Positions 35,488 through 43,938 of a stretch of 64,000 bases of DNA are shown piece after piece. The DNA lies in the NCBI RefSeq assembly GCF_028679125.1, contig NZ_JAJRCG010000003.1:1-64000 (forward strand), in the 5' to 3' direction. Position 1 is the stretch's first letter. Each line of letters starts with the position of its first letter. Below the pieces are notes generated by a model that did not search any database, was not told the DNA's origin, and saw only the letters and a program-made list of their open reading frames with translations. Position numbers and translations under genes: made by a program. The stretch is from Methanoregula sp. Its GTDB lineage: Archaea; Halobacteriota; Methanomicrobia; Methanomicrobiales; Methanospirillaceae.

Positions 35488-36684
35488 ATGAACCGGATCA
35501 AACCCAAAGGAATTTGTCCCGGCATTGTCAACGAATATGAACTCATGATGGATGCATTCGATCGCTTTGGTCTGCTTATCAACGATCGCGTTGTCCGGAC
35601 ACCCGTGGCAATTGCGTCCATGGCCGGCATTGTTGATGCAGCGTACGTGCTTGAACGGGCTGACCATGTCGGTCTTGCGTTTATCGGGGGCTATTCCATT
35701 GACGCGCCTGCCCTGGAAGCAGCCCGTTCCCTTGCAGCAGGAGGAGACCGCAGGGAGTTCATCTATGATGATCCGGTTCCTGCACTTAAGGAGCAGATTG
35801 ATGCAATGGAAAAGAGCGATGTCATCCTGGGCATCAACCTGCGGGGCAGCGCACCGGAATCGTTCACTGCCATTGCACAGGCATTCGGCGACAGCGTAGT
35901 CTACGAGATCGATGCGCACTGCCGCCAGCCGGCAATGGTGGATGCGGGTTGCGGGGAATATTACCTTAAACATACCGAAAAACTCGTTGCTATCGTGCGG
36001 GCACTGAAAAAAGAGGGGGTCACTGTCTCGGTCAAGTTCCGCGCCGGTGTGGCAGGGGATGACAGGGAACTGGCAGTGAATCTCTGGAAAGCCGGAGCAG
36101 ATATTCTCCATATCGATCTCATGGACTTCGGTACGGCCAAACTCCGCCAGATCCGCAACAGCTGTCCGCTGATGCTGATAGCCAATAATACGATCAATAC
36201 GTTCGAGCGTATGAAAGACATGCTCTCCCACGGGGCCGACATGGTCTCGCTCGCCCGGCAGTCCGATATCCGGACGCTTGCAGGTCTTGATGCTGCGATC
36301 ACGCGGTCTGCCGATGAAGACGGCTGGTACAATGCCCCAAAGCAGCTCTGCCGCGGGGGCGATATCCGCTCCCTCGCGTTCTGCTGCATGCCCGTGAAGG
36401 AATGCCCGCTCATCCCGACACTTTCCCGGATCAACCTGGCACACGAGGATTATATCACTATGAAACTGGACGCTGTCAAGGGAACTCCCCTTGATGACGG
36501 GAAACAGACCTGTTTTGGCAGCCTTGCCTGGTGCTGCAAGATCTCGTCGCCCTGCATGTTCCGGGATATGACCCTCCAGCAGGCCCGGCTCTCAAAGAAA
36601 GAGTATATGCGCCTGAAACACGATCTCTCTGATACGATAATGGGTTGTATATTCCATGACGTGCCTTCGGACAAGCGCAGTTGA
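35488..36684 (+). CDS. Methanogenesis marker protein 9
   Basis: A 398-residue protein. Residues 1-270 form a dihydrouridine-synthase/FMN-type TIM barrel (VRTPVAIASMAGIVDAAY, AFIGGYSID, VKFRAGVAGDDRELA, IDLMDFGTAKL). The last 100 residues hold the marker-9 cysteine pattern: CRGG, FCCMPVKECPLI, CFGSLAWCCKISSPCMFRD, which should bind an iron-sulfur cluster. The family is restricted to methanogens and their relatives; its reaction is not established. The next gene overlaps its 3' end by 29 bases. Confidence 0.85.
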   Translation: MNRIKPKGICPGIVNEYELMMDAFDRFGLLINDRVVRTPVAIASMAGIVDAAYVLERADHVGLAFIGGYSIDAPALEAARSLAAGGDRREFIYDDPVPALKEQIDAMEKSDVILGINLRGSAPESFTAIAQAFGDSVVYEIDAHCRQPAMVDAGCGEYYLKHTEKLVAIVRALKKEGVTVSVKFRAGVAGDDRELAVNLWKAGADILHIDLMDFGTAKLRQIRNSCPLMLIANNTINTFERMKDMLSHGADMVSLARQSDIRTLAGLDAAITRSADEDGWYNAPKQLCRGGDIRSLAFCCMPVKECPLIPTLSRINLAHEDYITMKLDAVKGTPLDDGKQTCFGSLAWCCKISSPCMFRDMTLQQARLSKKEYMRLKHDLSDTIMGCIFHDVPSDKRS

Positions 36685-37477
36685 ACGTGCGCAACTGGCC
36701 ATGATGCTCGAGGTATCGGCGTATCCCAAACCGGGAAACGTTGACCGCTGTCATGATTATCCCGAGACCCGGCTGGAGCATTTTCTTGCGTCCACGATCT
36801 TTGCCCGGCCCGCACTCGAAGAAGCGGAAAAAGGCCAGGGCCGTATCGGCGAGATCATCAAGCATGCGGTTCGCGACACCAACTGCCATTCCGGGGGAAA
36901 CACGCATTTCGGGGCGTTTATCCTCCTCATCCCTCTCGTGTATGGCAAGGATATCGCCGGCGCGATGGCGGCCATTGCAAAAACGGAATCCTCGGATGCA
37001 ATCGCTTTTTACAAGGCCTTTGCCATGACCTCCGTGAAGATGAATGCAGATGACGAACTCGATGTCAACGATCCCCATACCCTCACGCTCATCCGGGAGA
37101 GGGATATGTCATTGCTGGATGTGATGCAGCATTCCGCGGCAAACGATATGGTTGCCCGGGAATGGGTGACCGGGTTCCCGCTCTCCCGCCGCGGAGCGGA
37201 TCTCCTGAAAGAAAACGGTCCGGGCAGGCAGTCCATTGTCCGGACATTCCTAACGCTCCTGGCCACGGAACCGGACACGCTTATCATCAAGAAGCACGGG
37301 ATCGATGTTGCCCGTGAGACCATGATGGCGGCCCGCGATGTCTTAGAGGGAAAGCGAACCGCTGAAGACCTTGATGAAGAATGCATCCGGCGGGATATCA
37401 ATCCCGGTTCTATTGCAGATATCACGATTGCATCGATCTATCTTGCCCTTGGGGAAGGCTGGTCATGGGACTTTTAA
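36656..37477 (+). CDS. CitG-like triphosphoribosyl-dephospho-CoA synthase family protein
   Basis: A 273-residue helical protein with the family's N-terminal LEVSAYPKPGNVDRCHD, then HSGGNTHFGAFILLIPL (nucleotide/phosphate-binding) and late IKKHGIDVARE. Bacterial CitG makes the prosthetic-group precursor of citrate lyase from ATP and dephospho-CoA; methanogens lack that lyase, so the archaeal substrate differs or is unknown. It overlaps the marker-9 gene at its start and the DUF447 gene at its end, arguing for a joint role. Confidence 0.78.
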   Translation: MTCLRTSAVERAQLAMMLEVSAYPKPGNVDRCHDYPETRLEHFLASTIFARPALEEAEKGQGRIGEIIKHAVRDTNCHSGGNTHFGAFILLIPLVYGKDIAGAMAAIAKTESSDAIAFYKAFAMTSVKMNADDELDVNDPHTLTLIRERDMSLLDVMQHSAANDMVAREWVTGFPLSRRGADLLKENGPGRQSIVRTFLTLLATEPDTLIIKKHGIDVARETMMAARDVLEGKRTAEDLDEECIRRDINPGSIADITIASIYLALGEGWSWDF

Positions 37478-38025
37478 AAGGCGGTATCAATGAAATAATT
37501 GCAACCACCGCCTTCAATGCTGCCCCCATGGGCATTCACCTCCGGGATAAGAAAGCCACCATGGTTCTTTTCTCGGGAAGCCATACGGTGGAGAACATCC
37601 GGCGGGACGGCTGGCTGGTTGCAAATTTCATCCATGATCCGGTCCTGTATGTCCGGACTGCGTTTGAAGATCTCCCCCGGGAGATGTTTGTCGGGGAACC
37701 GGTCGGGGATACCCTGGTGCAGCGCCTGGCCGCTGCCGATGCATGGGCAGCCTTCACAACAACCATCGAGCGCACCACTCCTGAAGTGACGGTTGTTTCC
37801 CTGTCCCTCCAGAAGGAGATCATTGAAGAGGCAGTCATCTATCCTGTCAACCGGGGATTTGGCAGTATTATCGATGCAACGGTCCATGCGACACGTTACC
37901 AGAAGAACCGCGATCCGAAACTTAAGGAACTTATCGAATACCATACGGGAATAATCCGGAAGTGCGGGGGTAACCGGGAGCTGGAAGCAATGGATCTCCT
38001 CATGGGTTATATCGGGCAATCCTGA
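37465..38025 (+). CDS. DUF447 family protein (flavin-reductase-like fold)
   Basis: A 186-residue protein beginning MGLLKGGINEIIATTAFNAAPMGIHL, with HTVENIRRDGWLVANFIHDPVLYVRTAFED, the typical DUF447 core. Members have an FMN-binding split-barrel fold in structural studies. ATG 37465 overlaps the CitG-like gene's end by 13 bases. The run marker-9, CitG-like, DUF447 suggests a methanogen-specific cofactor or nucleotide pathway. Confidence 0.82.
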   Translation: MGLLKGGINEIIATTAFNAAPMGIHLRDKKATMVLFSGSHTVENIRRDGWLVANFIHDPVLYVRTAFEDLPREMFVGEPVGDTLVQRLAAADAWAAFTTTIERTTPEVTVVSLSLQKEIIEEAVIYPVNRGFGSIIDATVHATRYQKNRDPKLKELIEYHTGIIRKCGGNRELEAMDLLMGYIGQS

Positions 38026-38179
38026 TTACGGTTATTCCGGACAGGGACGGTTTTTCACCCTGTGGGGATTCCCCGGTGTACCTCCGGCATACCCGGCCGG
38101 GGCACCCAATAATACTTAAATAACATGGATCCCCACTTCTGATTGCTGATTCCGGCTCCGGCTGATTTTTGGGACTATT

Positions 38180-39517
38180 ATGACAATGCGACCATTTTCC
38201 CGAAAAAAACAGATGCTTTTTGATGTCTGTATTCTCGTAAGTATCCTTGCGGCGGTTCTTGTCACGTATTTCAGTATCAGCCGGGATATCTATGATGTAT
38301 TCCCGTATTTCTATCTCATCCCCATCATCCTGATCGCCTTCTCCCGCCCGAAGCTGAGCATATACGGGACGGTCATTATAGGATGGCTGTACCTTGCACT
38401 GGTCTACCTTCTCGGGGTACCGGATCTCAAACTGTATGCCCTTGCCACGGTCTGGTTCTATATTTTCGTCTCGCTCGGGGTTCTCATCTCCACGTATTCG
38501 CAGGTATACCGGAAGGAAGGAGACAAAAACTGCGGTGTCTATTACAACTCCCAGGCGGGTATCTTCAGTTATGATCGGGATACTCTCAAAATCCGCGATG
38601 CAAACCGGAAATTTGCGCATATGATCCGGTACGAATGTGATGAACTGATGAAAAAGTCCCTGCCGGATCTCATTCCCGATACTGATGAACGCAAAAAGTT
38701 CATCGACAAGATACGCGACCTGAAGCGGGTCGGGGATATTGAGGTCAGGTTCCGGGCATGGGATGGCAGCATGCGCTGGGCACTCGTATCGGCTGCCGAG
38801 ACCGGTGAGCCCGGTGTCATATGTACGGTTGTTGACATCACGGACAGCAAGTTAGCCCAGGAAGCTCTTACGCAGGCCAATAAGAAACTGAACCTGCTCA
38901 ACAATATCACCCGCCACGATATCCTCAACCAGTTGACTGCCCTGCTCGGGTATATCGAGATCGCAAAACAGGATAACAGCGATCCGGCAATGACAAAATA
39001 CATTGAAAAAGAGGAATCGGCTGCAAACGCTATCCGGAGCCAGATCCTCTTCACCCGGGACTACCAGAACATTGGTGTCCACTCGCCCCAGTGGCATAAT
39101 ATTGCCGAGACCGTTACCCTTGCCACCGCCAGTATTGATCTCCGTTCGATCGTTATCCGCGCCAATATCCCTCCGGTTGAGATCTATGCCGATCCGCTTC
39201 TTGAGAAAGTATTCTATAATCTGATCGAGAACTCCATCCGCCATGGGCAACATGTAACGGAGATTTCAGTGCGGACCGTGGAACGGGCGGATAATCTCGA
39301 TATCATCATTGAAGACAACGGGGTGGGAGTCCCGGATGCCGAAAAGGAACATATCTTCCGGAGGGAATATTTTAAGAATACCGGTTTTGGTCTCTTCCTC
39401 TCACGGGAGATCCTGGCGATCACGAATCTCACTCTCTCGGAAGCAGGAACTCCCGGGAAAGGTGCCCGTTTTATCATCCGTGTGCCCCGGGAACATTTCC
39501 GTTCGATCGCGGACTAA
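38180..39517 (+). CDS. Membrane sensor histidine kinase with PAS domain
   Basis: A 445-residue kinase. Four hydrophobic helices occupy about residues 12-105. A PAS domain follows (roughly 118-225, YYNSQAGIFSYDRDTLKIRDANRKF...VVDITDSKLAQE). The dimerisation helix has the phospho-His in NNITRHDILNQLTAL, and the ATPase part shows NLIENSIRHG (N box), IIEDNGVGVP (G1) and GFGLFLSREIL (G2). The RHDILNQL form of the H box is typical of methanogen kinases. A promoter-like AATACTTAAATAA lies 60-70 bases upstream. No partner regulator is adjacent. Confidence 0.85.
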   Translation: MTMRPFSRKKQMLFDVCILVSILAAVLVTYFSISRDIYDVFPYFYLIPIILIAFSRPKLSIYGTVIIGWLYLALVYLLGVPDLKLYALATVWFYIFVSLGVLISTYSQVYRKEGDKNCGVYYNSQAGIFSYDRDTLKIRDANRKFAHMIRYECDELMKKSLPDLIPDTDERKKFIDKIRDLKRVGDIEVRFRAWDGSMRWALVSAAETGEPGVICTVVDITDSKLAQEALTQANKKLNLLNNITRHDILNQLTALLGYIEIAKQDNSDPAMTKYIEKEESAANAIRSQILFTRDYQNIGVHSPQWHNIAETVTLATASIDLRSIVIRANIPPVEIYADPLLEKVFYNLIENSIRHGQHVTEISVRTVERADNLDIIIEDNGVGVPDAEKEHIFRREYFKNTGFGLFLSREILAITNLTLSEAGTPGKGARFIIRVPREHFRSIAD

Positions 39518-39917
39518 GGAATAAGGGCTTCGTGAAATCCTGATTGCGATTCAGGAGAGCATTTAAAAAAAAGGGTGATTGTGTAAAACATCCACTAAAC
39601 GTGCGATAAACCTGAAACAAAATTTTCATTACCGCTCTTGGGGGCTCCGGCAAGCCTCCGCCCCCGCCGCTCGGGCATCCCCCGGTTGCGATAGTGCCGT
39701 ATTACCTGTACCTGTGTGTGCCCCAAAGTAAGGTAATGCCGAGGCATCGCTAATAGCGCCCCGTCCCCCTCGGGGGACTGGCGGCGCAAGAGGGGGGCTG
39801 TATTTTTGTGTTCTCAGGAGCGCAAATCTAAAAAACCTGAATTGGCTCAATACTAACCATGGGTTAGTGGTGGACTTTACGTAATCACCTAAAAAAGAGA
39901 TTTCCGATTAGCAGGTA
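39518..39917. other. Intergenic region after hypE and the kinase
   Basis: About 400 bases without a gene. It contains palindromic element copy 1 (39633-39706) and a short hairpin ACTAACC/GGTTAGT (39852-39868) after hypE on the minus strand. Confidence 0.55.
39633..39706 (+). repeat. Palindromic element, copy 1
   Basis: About 74 bases matching copy 2 (41562-41637) in inverted orientation. Shared blocks are CGCTCTTGGGGGCTCCG, GCCCCCGCCGC and GGGCATCCCCC, then GTT, CGAT and GTATT. GGGGGC pairs with GCCCCC to form a stem. Confidence 0.65.
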
Positions 39918-40913
39918 TCAACAGACGCGGGGTACCGGGTCGCCCATCGGGGGTTCGATGAACCGTTCGCCGCCAATCGCGGTCTCCATGATCACGTGGG
40001 CCCCCTGTGAGACGGTACCGACAATAGTGGCTTCTTTTCCGTACTTGTGGGACCGGAGGGCGGCCAGGATCTCTTCTGCATCGGAAGCAGGCACTCCCAT
40101 GACGACCTTTCCCTCGTTTGCCACTTCAAGGGGATCGATGCCGAGCATGGCCGCTGCGCTCTTTACGCTCTTCCTGACGGGAATCTGCTCCTCGCGGATA
40201 CGCACGCAGACGTTCGCTTTCCGTGCCATCTCGTTGATAGCGCTGGCAAATCCGCCCCTGGTCGGGTCTTTCATCGCATGGATGGTACCTGCATCAAGGA
40301 CTCTCTCCATCATCTTTGCGAGCGGGGAGACATCGGAGAGGATCTGTTCGCCGAGATCGAATCCTTCACGGTGTGCCATGATCGCAAGACCGTGATCGCC
40401 AAGCGTTCCCGAGACAATGATAACGTCCCCGGGAACAAGCCCGTTGTCCCGGACAATCTTCTTTGCCACGCCGATACCGGCCGTATTGATGGCGATCCCG
40501 TCGAGTGCACCACGTTCCACGACTTTGGTATCGCCGGTCACAATACTTGCGCCCGCTTCACCCAGTGCCTCGTCCATGGAAGCGACAATCCGTTCGAGAT
40601 TGCCAATCTCGAATCCTTCTTCAATGATCATGCCGCAGGAGAGGGCAATGGGCCGGCCACCCATCATGGCAATGTCATTGACCGTTCCGCAGACCGAGAT
40701 CCGTCCGATATCCCCGCCCGGGAAAAAGATCGGCCGGACAACATGGGAATCGGTAGTGAATACCAGGTTCTCGCCACCGAACGGGATAACGGCCCCGTCA
40801 TCCAGTGCCTCAAGCCCGATACCCCCGGCATTGTTGTGCTTGAACTTCGTTAACGTCTGGAGCAGTTCGCCCATCACTTCGCCGCCGGCCCCATGCATCA
40901 TGTTGACTTTCAT
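39918..40913 (-). CDS. hypE: Hydrogenase maturation factor HypE (carbamoyl dehydratase)
   Basis: A 331-residue PurM-like ATPase that dehydrates the carbamoyl group on its own C-terminal cysteine to thiocyanate, giving the CN ligands of the NiFe centre. The essential C-terminus PRVC is present. Other motifs: MMHGAGGEVM, DGAVI, FTTDSHVV, VNDIAMMGGRP and KDPTRGGFA. Translationally coupled to hypA (ATGA overlap). It matures NiFe hydrogenases needed for H2-driven methanogenesis. Confidence 0.94.
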   Translation of the reverse strand: MKVNMMHGAGGEVMGELLQTLTKFKHNNAGGIGLEALDDGAVIPFGGENLVFTTDSHVVRPIFFPGGDIGRISVCGTVNDIAMMGGRPIALSCGMIIEEGFEIGNLERIVASMDEALGEAGASIVTGDTKVVERGALDGIAINTAGIGVAKKIVRDNGLVPGDVIIVSGTLGDHGLAIMAHREGFDLGEQILSDVSPLAKMMERVLDAGTIHAMKDPTRGGFASAINEMARKANVCVRIREEQIPVRKSVKSAAAMLGIDPLEVANEGKVVMGVPASDAEEILAALRSHKYGKEATIVGTVSQGAHVIMETAIGGERFIEPPMGDPVPRVC

Positions 40914-41254
40914 GATTCGTCACCTACCTCGATCTCTACATTCGTGACAACGATCTCCCGGCCTTTTACCAGCTCCGGGAGAGCGCCGCATCGCGGGCAG
41001 ACATAGATCTCGCTGCCCGTGTACCCGCAGGGACACCGGGTCTCCGGTGTCACTTCATGGCAATCCAGTACCGCCTGCCGGAACAGGGGGTCATCCTCCT
41101 TGATGGTGTCAAACAGGAAGATCACCTGTTCCGGGTTCACCATCGCCATCTTCCCGACATCGACACTGATCTTCTTGACTTTTGTTGCCTTGTGTTCGTG
41201 TGCTGCCGTACGTGCCGTAGCGTACAGGTCATATGCAATGGAATACTCGTGCAT
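40910..41254 (-). CDS. hypA: Hydrogenase nickel incorporation protein HypA
   Basis: A 114-residue nickel chaperone. The nickel-binding N-terminus MHEYSIAYDL has His2 as usual, and the zinc site is CPCGYTGSEIYVCPRCG. It overlaps hypC upstream and hypE downstream by four bases each, so the three proteins are made in concert. No hypB is in this unit. Confidence 0.93.
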   Translation of the reverse strand: MHEYSIAYDLYATARTAAHEHKATKVKKISVDVGKMAMVNPEQVIFLFDTIKEDDPLFRQAVLDCHEVTPETRCPCGYTGSEIYVCPRCGALPELVKGREIVVTNVEIEVGDES

Positions 41255-41478
41255 CAGTTCTCCAGCTGCGCGTAGACCTGCCTGAAGATCTCACGGGTCT
41301 CTAGCCCTTCTTCGCGGGAGAGCCGCTGGATGGCAAACCCGACGTGGACAAGCACGAACTCACCGACTTTTACGTCAACGAGATCGAGCCTCACTTCCTG
41401 CTTGAGCTCGCCATAATCCACAAGACCGATATTTCCCTCTTTGATTTCAAGGACTTCTGCGGGAACTGCAACACACAT
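41254..41478 (-). CDS. hypC: Hydrogenase maturation chaperone HypC
   Basis: A 74-residue chaperone starting MCVAVPAEVLEI; the N-terminal Cys2 carries the Fe(CN)2CO moiety together with HypD. A V-G-E-F-V-L-V-H-V-G-F-A-I motif matches the family. ATG 41478 is required for the exposed Cys2, so upstream in-frame ATGs are not used. It is the first gene of hypC-hypA-hypE. Confidence 0.94.
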   Translation of the reverse strand: MCVAVPAEVLEIKEGNIGLVDYGELKQEVRLDLVDVKVGEFVLVHVGFAIQRLSREEGLETREIFRQVYAQLEN

Positions 41479-41561
41479 CGATGATCCTCTTGAGATATCT
41501 GTCAACTCATATGGGTCTTTCAACCACATAAAAACAATGATTCGATACCGTCGGTTATTGC

Positions 41562-41637
41562 GGCAATACAGAGACATCGTAACGTGGGGGATGCCCACGC
41601 GGCGGGGGCAAAGCCGAAGGCGGAGCCCCCAAGAGCG
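41562..41637 (-). repeat. Palindromic element, copy 2
   Basis: Inverted copy of the element at 39633-39706; the two flank the hyp genes. On the minus strand GGGGGC...GCCCCC and the adjacent GTGGGC/GCCCAC each form a hairpin. Internal loop differences suggest the stem is kept while the loop drifts. Confidence 0.65.
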
Positions 41638-41652
41638 TCATAGTATAAAATC

Positions 41653-41671
41653 AAATGATTTCTACAGAGCA
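41653..41671 (+). repeat. Solo MITE terminal repeat
   Basis: AAATGATTTCTACAGAGCA is an exact 19-base match (inverted) to the left end of the MITE-like element at 44142-44160, followed by an A-run as at that element's right end. No second end is found nearby, so it is probably a remnant. Confidence 0.55.
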
Positions 41672-41720
41672 AAAAAATCTGAATGATTTGGAATGACCAT
41701 CATTCTTATGACCCTGTCTT

Positions 41721-41987
41721 TCAATAATCAAAATTATTCTTTTTCCCAATGGTGATAATCTCGATGAGGAGCAGGTTGTGATAGATGAAAAACGTCGCCC
41801 GGTATTCCCCGATCCGTATCCGGTACCGTGGTGCCACCTTCGGGCTGTCTCTGACTTTTACCACATCGTGCCTTTGATCCGGATGTTCGGCAAACTTTTC
41901 TAACGCCAGCTCAATGTGTGTCCGGTGCTCTTGAGGGATCTTTATCAGGTCTTTCTCTGCCTTTCGTGACAACTTGATCTGATACAC
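41721..41987 (-). CDS. RelE/ParE-family toxin
   Basis: An 88-residue basic protein: MYQIKLSRKAEKDLIKIPQEHRTHI, RHDVVKVRDSP, YRIRIGEYRATFFIYHNLLLIEIITIGKKNNF. These are the RelE mRNA-interferase fold features, including the YRIRIGxYR strand. It starts 4 bases after the stop of the antitoxin gene (41992), forming a standard antitoxin-toxin pair. The A-run after the stop is AT-rich and may end transcription. Confidence 0.86.
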   Translation of the reverse strand: MYQIKLSRKAEKDLIKIPQEHRTHIELALEKFAEHPDQRHDVVKVRDSPKVAPRYRIRIGEYRATFFIYHNLLLIEIITIGKKNNFDY

Positions 41988-41991
41988 GGAA

Positions 41992-42252
41992 TCACAAATT
42001 CCCGGACTCGATCACTTTGTCATCGCCAAGTTCTTTCATAACCTCGCGAAGCGATCGGGCCCGGCCTGCCTTGAGATCCGCTATCCCTTCTTCCATGGCT
42101 TCAATCTCTTCTTGAGTCATGGGCTCATCATCATATGCGGCTTCGGCCAGACGGCGGACAACGTCATCATAGGTTTCTCGCGGATTAAGTTTCAGATCGT
42201 CCAGGAGCGCCTTGGTATCTGTTCTCATCCTCACGGAGGTAACTTGGGGCAT
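41992..42252 (-). CDS. Antitoxin of the RelE-type module
   Basis: An 86-residue acidic protein whose N-terminus MPQVTSVRMRTDTKALLDDLKLNPRETYDDVVRRL is a ribbon-helix-helix DNA-binding domain; the rest (EEIEAMEEGIADLKAGRARSLREVMKEL) should wrap the toxin. It precedes the toxin gene and presumably represses the operon together with it. A near-perfect palindrome lies directly upstream. Confidence 0.82.
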   Translation of the reverse strand: MPQVTSVRMRTDTKALLDDLKLNPRETYDDVVRRLAEAAYDDEPMTQEEIEAMEEGIADLKAGRARSLREVMKELGDDKVIESGNL

Positions 42253-42638
42253 ATGCTGATGTATATACGTGTATACGACAATATACTTTTGGAATATCTC
42301 ATCTCTCCCGTTGTGCTTCTGCTCTCTCGTTTGATGTCCATCAGGAGATTGATCATAAAATCCGGATTACCGGCTATGGCTTTTTTTCCATCTCTCCTGA
42401 TAATTCCACGCCTCTTCGGTTAACCGGATCCTACACATGCGGTACTGTTGCACCCCCGGGTTCTCCATCGCAAACCAGAGGCATTATTTGGGGATGTTCT
42501 GTCTGGATATCTCTGGCTTTTTCTTGATCCCCCGGGATAACAGGTATTTTCAATCACCGGGAGTCCCGCGGTTATGGAAATGTGCTGAGTCTATGGAGCT
42601 GATTAACATGGAAAAAGAGATATGAACATTTTTACTGA
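42253..42638. other. Intergenic region upstream of the toxin-antitoxin module
   Basis: About 385 bases. Apart from the module's palindromic promoter at its left edge, I see no gene and no repeat. Confidence 0.5.
42261..42276. promoter_or_regulatory. Palindromic operator of the toxin-antitoxin operon
   Basis: GTATATACGTGTATAC is a 16-base inverted repeat with one mismatched pair, starting 9 bases upstream of the antitoxin ATG and lying among TATA-like sequence. This is the position expected for an autorepression site. Confidence 0.5.
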
Positions 42639-42723
42639 CGCCGGGGAAGAGATTTGAACTCTTGAGGTGCAGGGCACCAGTAGCTTTCAAGGCTACCGCC
42701 TTCCCGGACTAGACTACCCCGGC
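42639..42723 (-). tRNA. tRNA-Ser (UGA)
   Basis: An 85-base class II tRNA on the minus strand. Acceptor GCCGGGG pairs with CCCCGGC plus discriminator G; the anticodon arm is GTAGC-CTTGAAA-GCTAC (anticodon TGA); the long variable arm GGTGC-CCT-GCACC is typical of serine; the T arm is AAGAG-TTCAAAT-CTCTT. CCA is not encoded. Confidence 0.95.
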
Positions 42724-42846
42724 AGTGCTCCATATGTTGGCTCTGGGATATAAAAAAGGCTTCTTATCCGTAGAGTGAATCAGGTCCGCAAGATAGGTAT
42801 GATCCGGATGTCGCGGAAGGATACCGGCATGAAGAAGGAACGGGTG

Positions 42847-43938
42847 TCAGGCGCTCTTTTTGCTGAACATGAGCAGGGCAATACCCACGGCAATACATCC
42901 TATTACCGGCATGACCGGGGATTCTTCCGTGGGGGTGGCCGGTGCAGTTGCTGCAAATGCGGCCGGGATGGTCTTGCTCACCGCAACGGATTTGACATTC
43001 TCTCCATAGAGGAAGACATCGCCCGAGACCGCATACTTGTAGGGATATACTTTGACATATACGGTCTTTCCCCTGCCCTGGAATTCTGCCTTCTCGGCAC
43101 TGGAACTGCCCTTATCATTCTGCATGTGCAGGGTTCCCGTTTCATCGACATATTCGAGTACCCAGTCAATGGATTTCGTGGTGTACAGGGTTACCGGCCC
43201 GGTACCGGTCTCAACGACAAAATAGGCCGGGTTGTCTCGTGATGATGAAGTATGGGCGGAGATTACCTTCGGGGCTGTTGTTGTCGTGGCGACGGTTGTT
43301 GTCACAAATGATGCCCCGCCCTGGCCAAGGGCATTGATGGTGCGTGAACCAAGGTACCCATTCACGTCAGTGAAACTCACTTCATAGGTTCCTGGCGCCG
43401 GAATAACGATATCTGCAGCAAAGTGTGCGGCATTATCGGTATTGATATACTGTGGGCCGAAGATGACAAGACCCGTTGGATCGATTACTTCAATCTGGAC
43501 CCCGGAATTTTCAGCGCCATTGATCTTCCCGGCAACATAGATCTTTCCGGTGAAACTCTGGTTTATCGGAGAAGTGAGTTCAATCTCTTCAGTACGGTCA
43601 TACAGGGTGACAAGCTGCATGGTCACGGACTCGCCATTGGAGGGAGACGGGACTTCTACCTTGTAGGTGCCCGGGTCCAGCCCGGTAGTATCAAAAACCG
43701 CCTTGAATGTCTTGTCGGACTGGATGTAGGCAATCTTGCGGGTTATCTCCCGGGTTGTTGTTAACTGGAAGTAGAGCACGACATCGATCGGCGTTCCCAC
43801 TCCAAATGTGGTGGTGCCGGTGACCACAAGGGGTTTTCCAACGGCAAGCGAATCCGGTGCATCAATGTTCACCTGGTATGCCAATACCGGATTTGTGAGA
43901 AAGAGAAGTCCTATCAGCAGCAGGACGAACTTGGACAT
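42847..43938 (-). CDS. Surface (S-layer-type) protein with C-terminal anchor
   Basis: A 363-residue exported protein: signal peptide 1-20 (cut after VLA), beta-sandwich-like modules with YQVNIDAPDSLAVGKPLVVTG and GTYKVEVPSPSNGES, a TPINQ-type repeat, a Thr-rich stretch, and a C-terminal hydrophobic helix (about 340-357) before KKSA. This is the usual plan of methanogen surface proteins carrying MEMAR/DUF3821-like domains. It probably sits in the cell envelope; binding function unknown. Confidence 0.75.
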   Translation of the reverse strand: MSKFVLLLIGLLFLTNPVLAYQVNIDAPDSLAVGKPLVVTGTTTFGVGTPIDVVLYFQLTTTREITRKIAYIQSDKTFKAVFDTTGLDPGTYKVEVPSPSNGESVTMQLVTLYDRTEEIELTSPINQSFTGKIYVAGKINGAENSGVQIEVIDPTGLVIFGPQYINTDNAAHFAADIVIPAPGTYEVSFTDVNGYLGSRTINALGQGGASFVTTTVATTTTAPKVISAHTSSSRDNPAYFVVETGTGPVTLYTTKSIDWVLEYVDETGTLHMQNDKGSSSAEKAEFQGRGKTVYVKVYPYKYAVSGDVFLYGENVKSVAVSKTIPAAFAATAPATPTEESPVMPVIGCIAVGIALLMFSKKSA

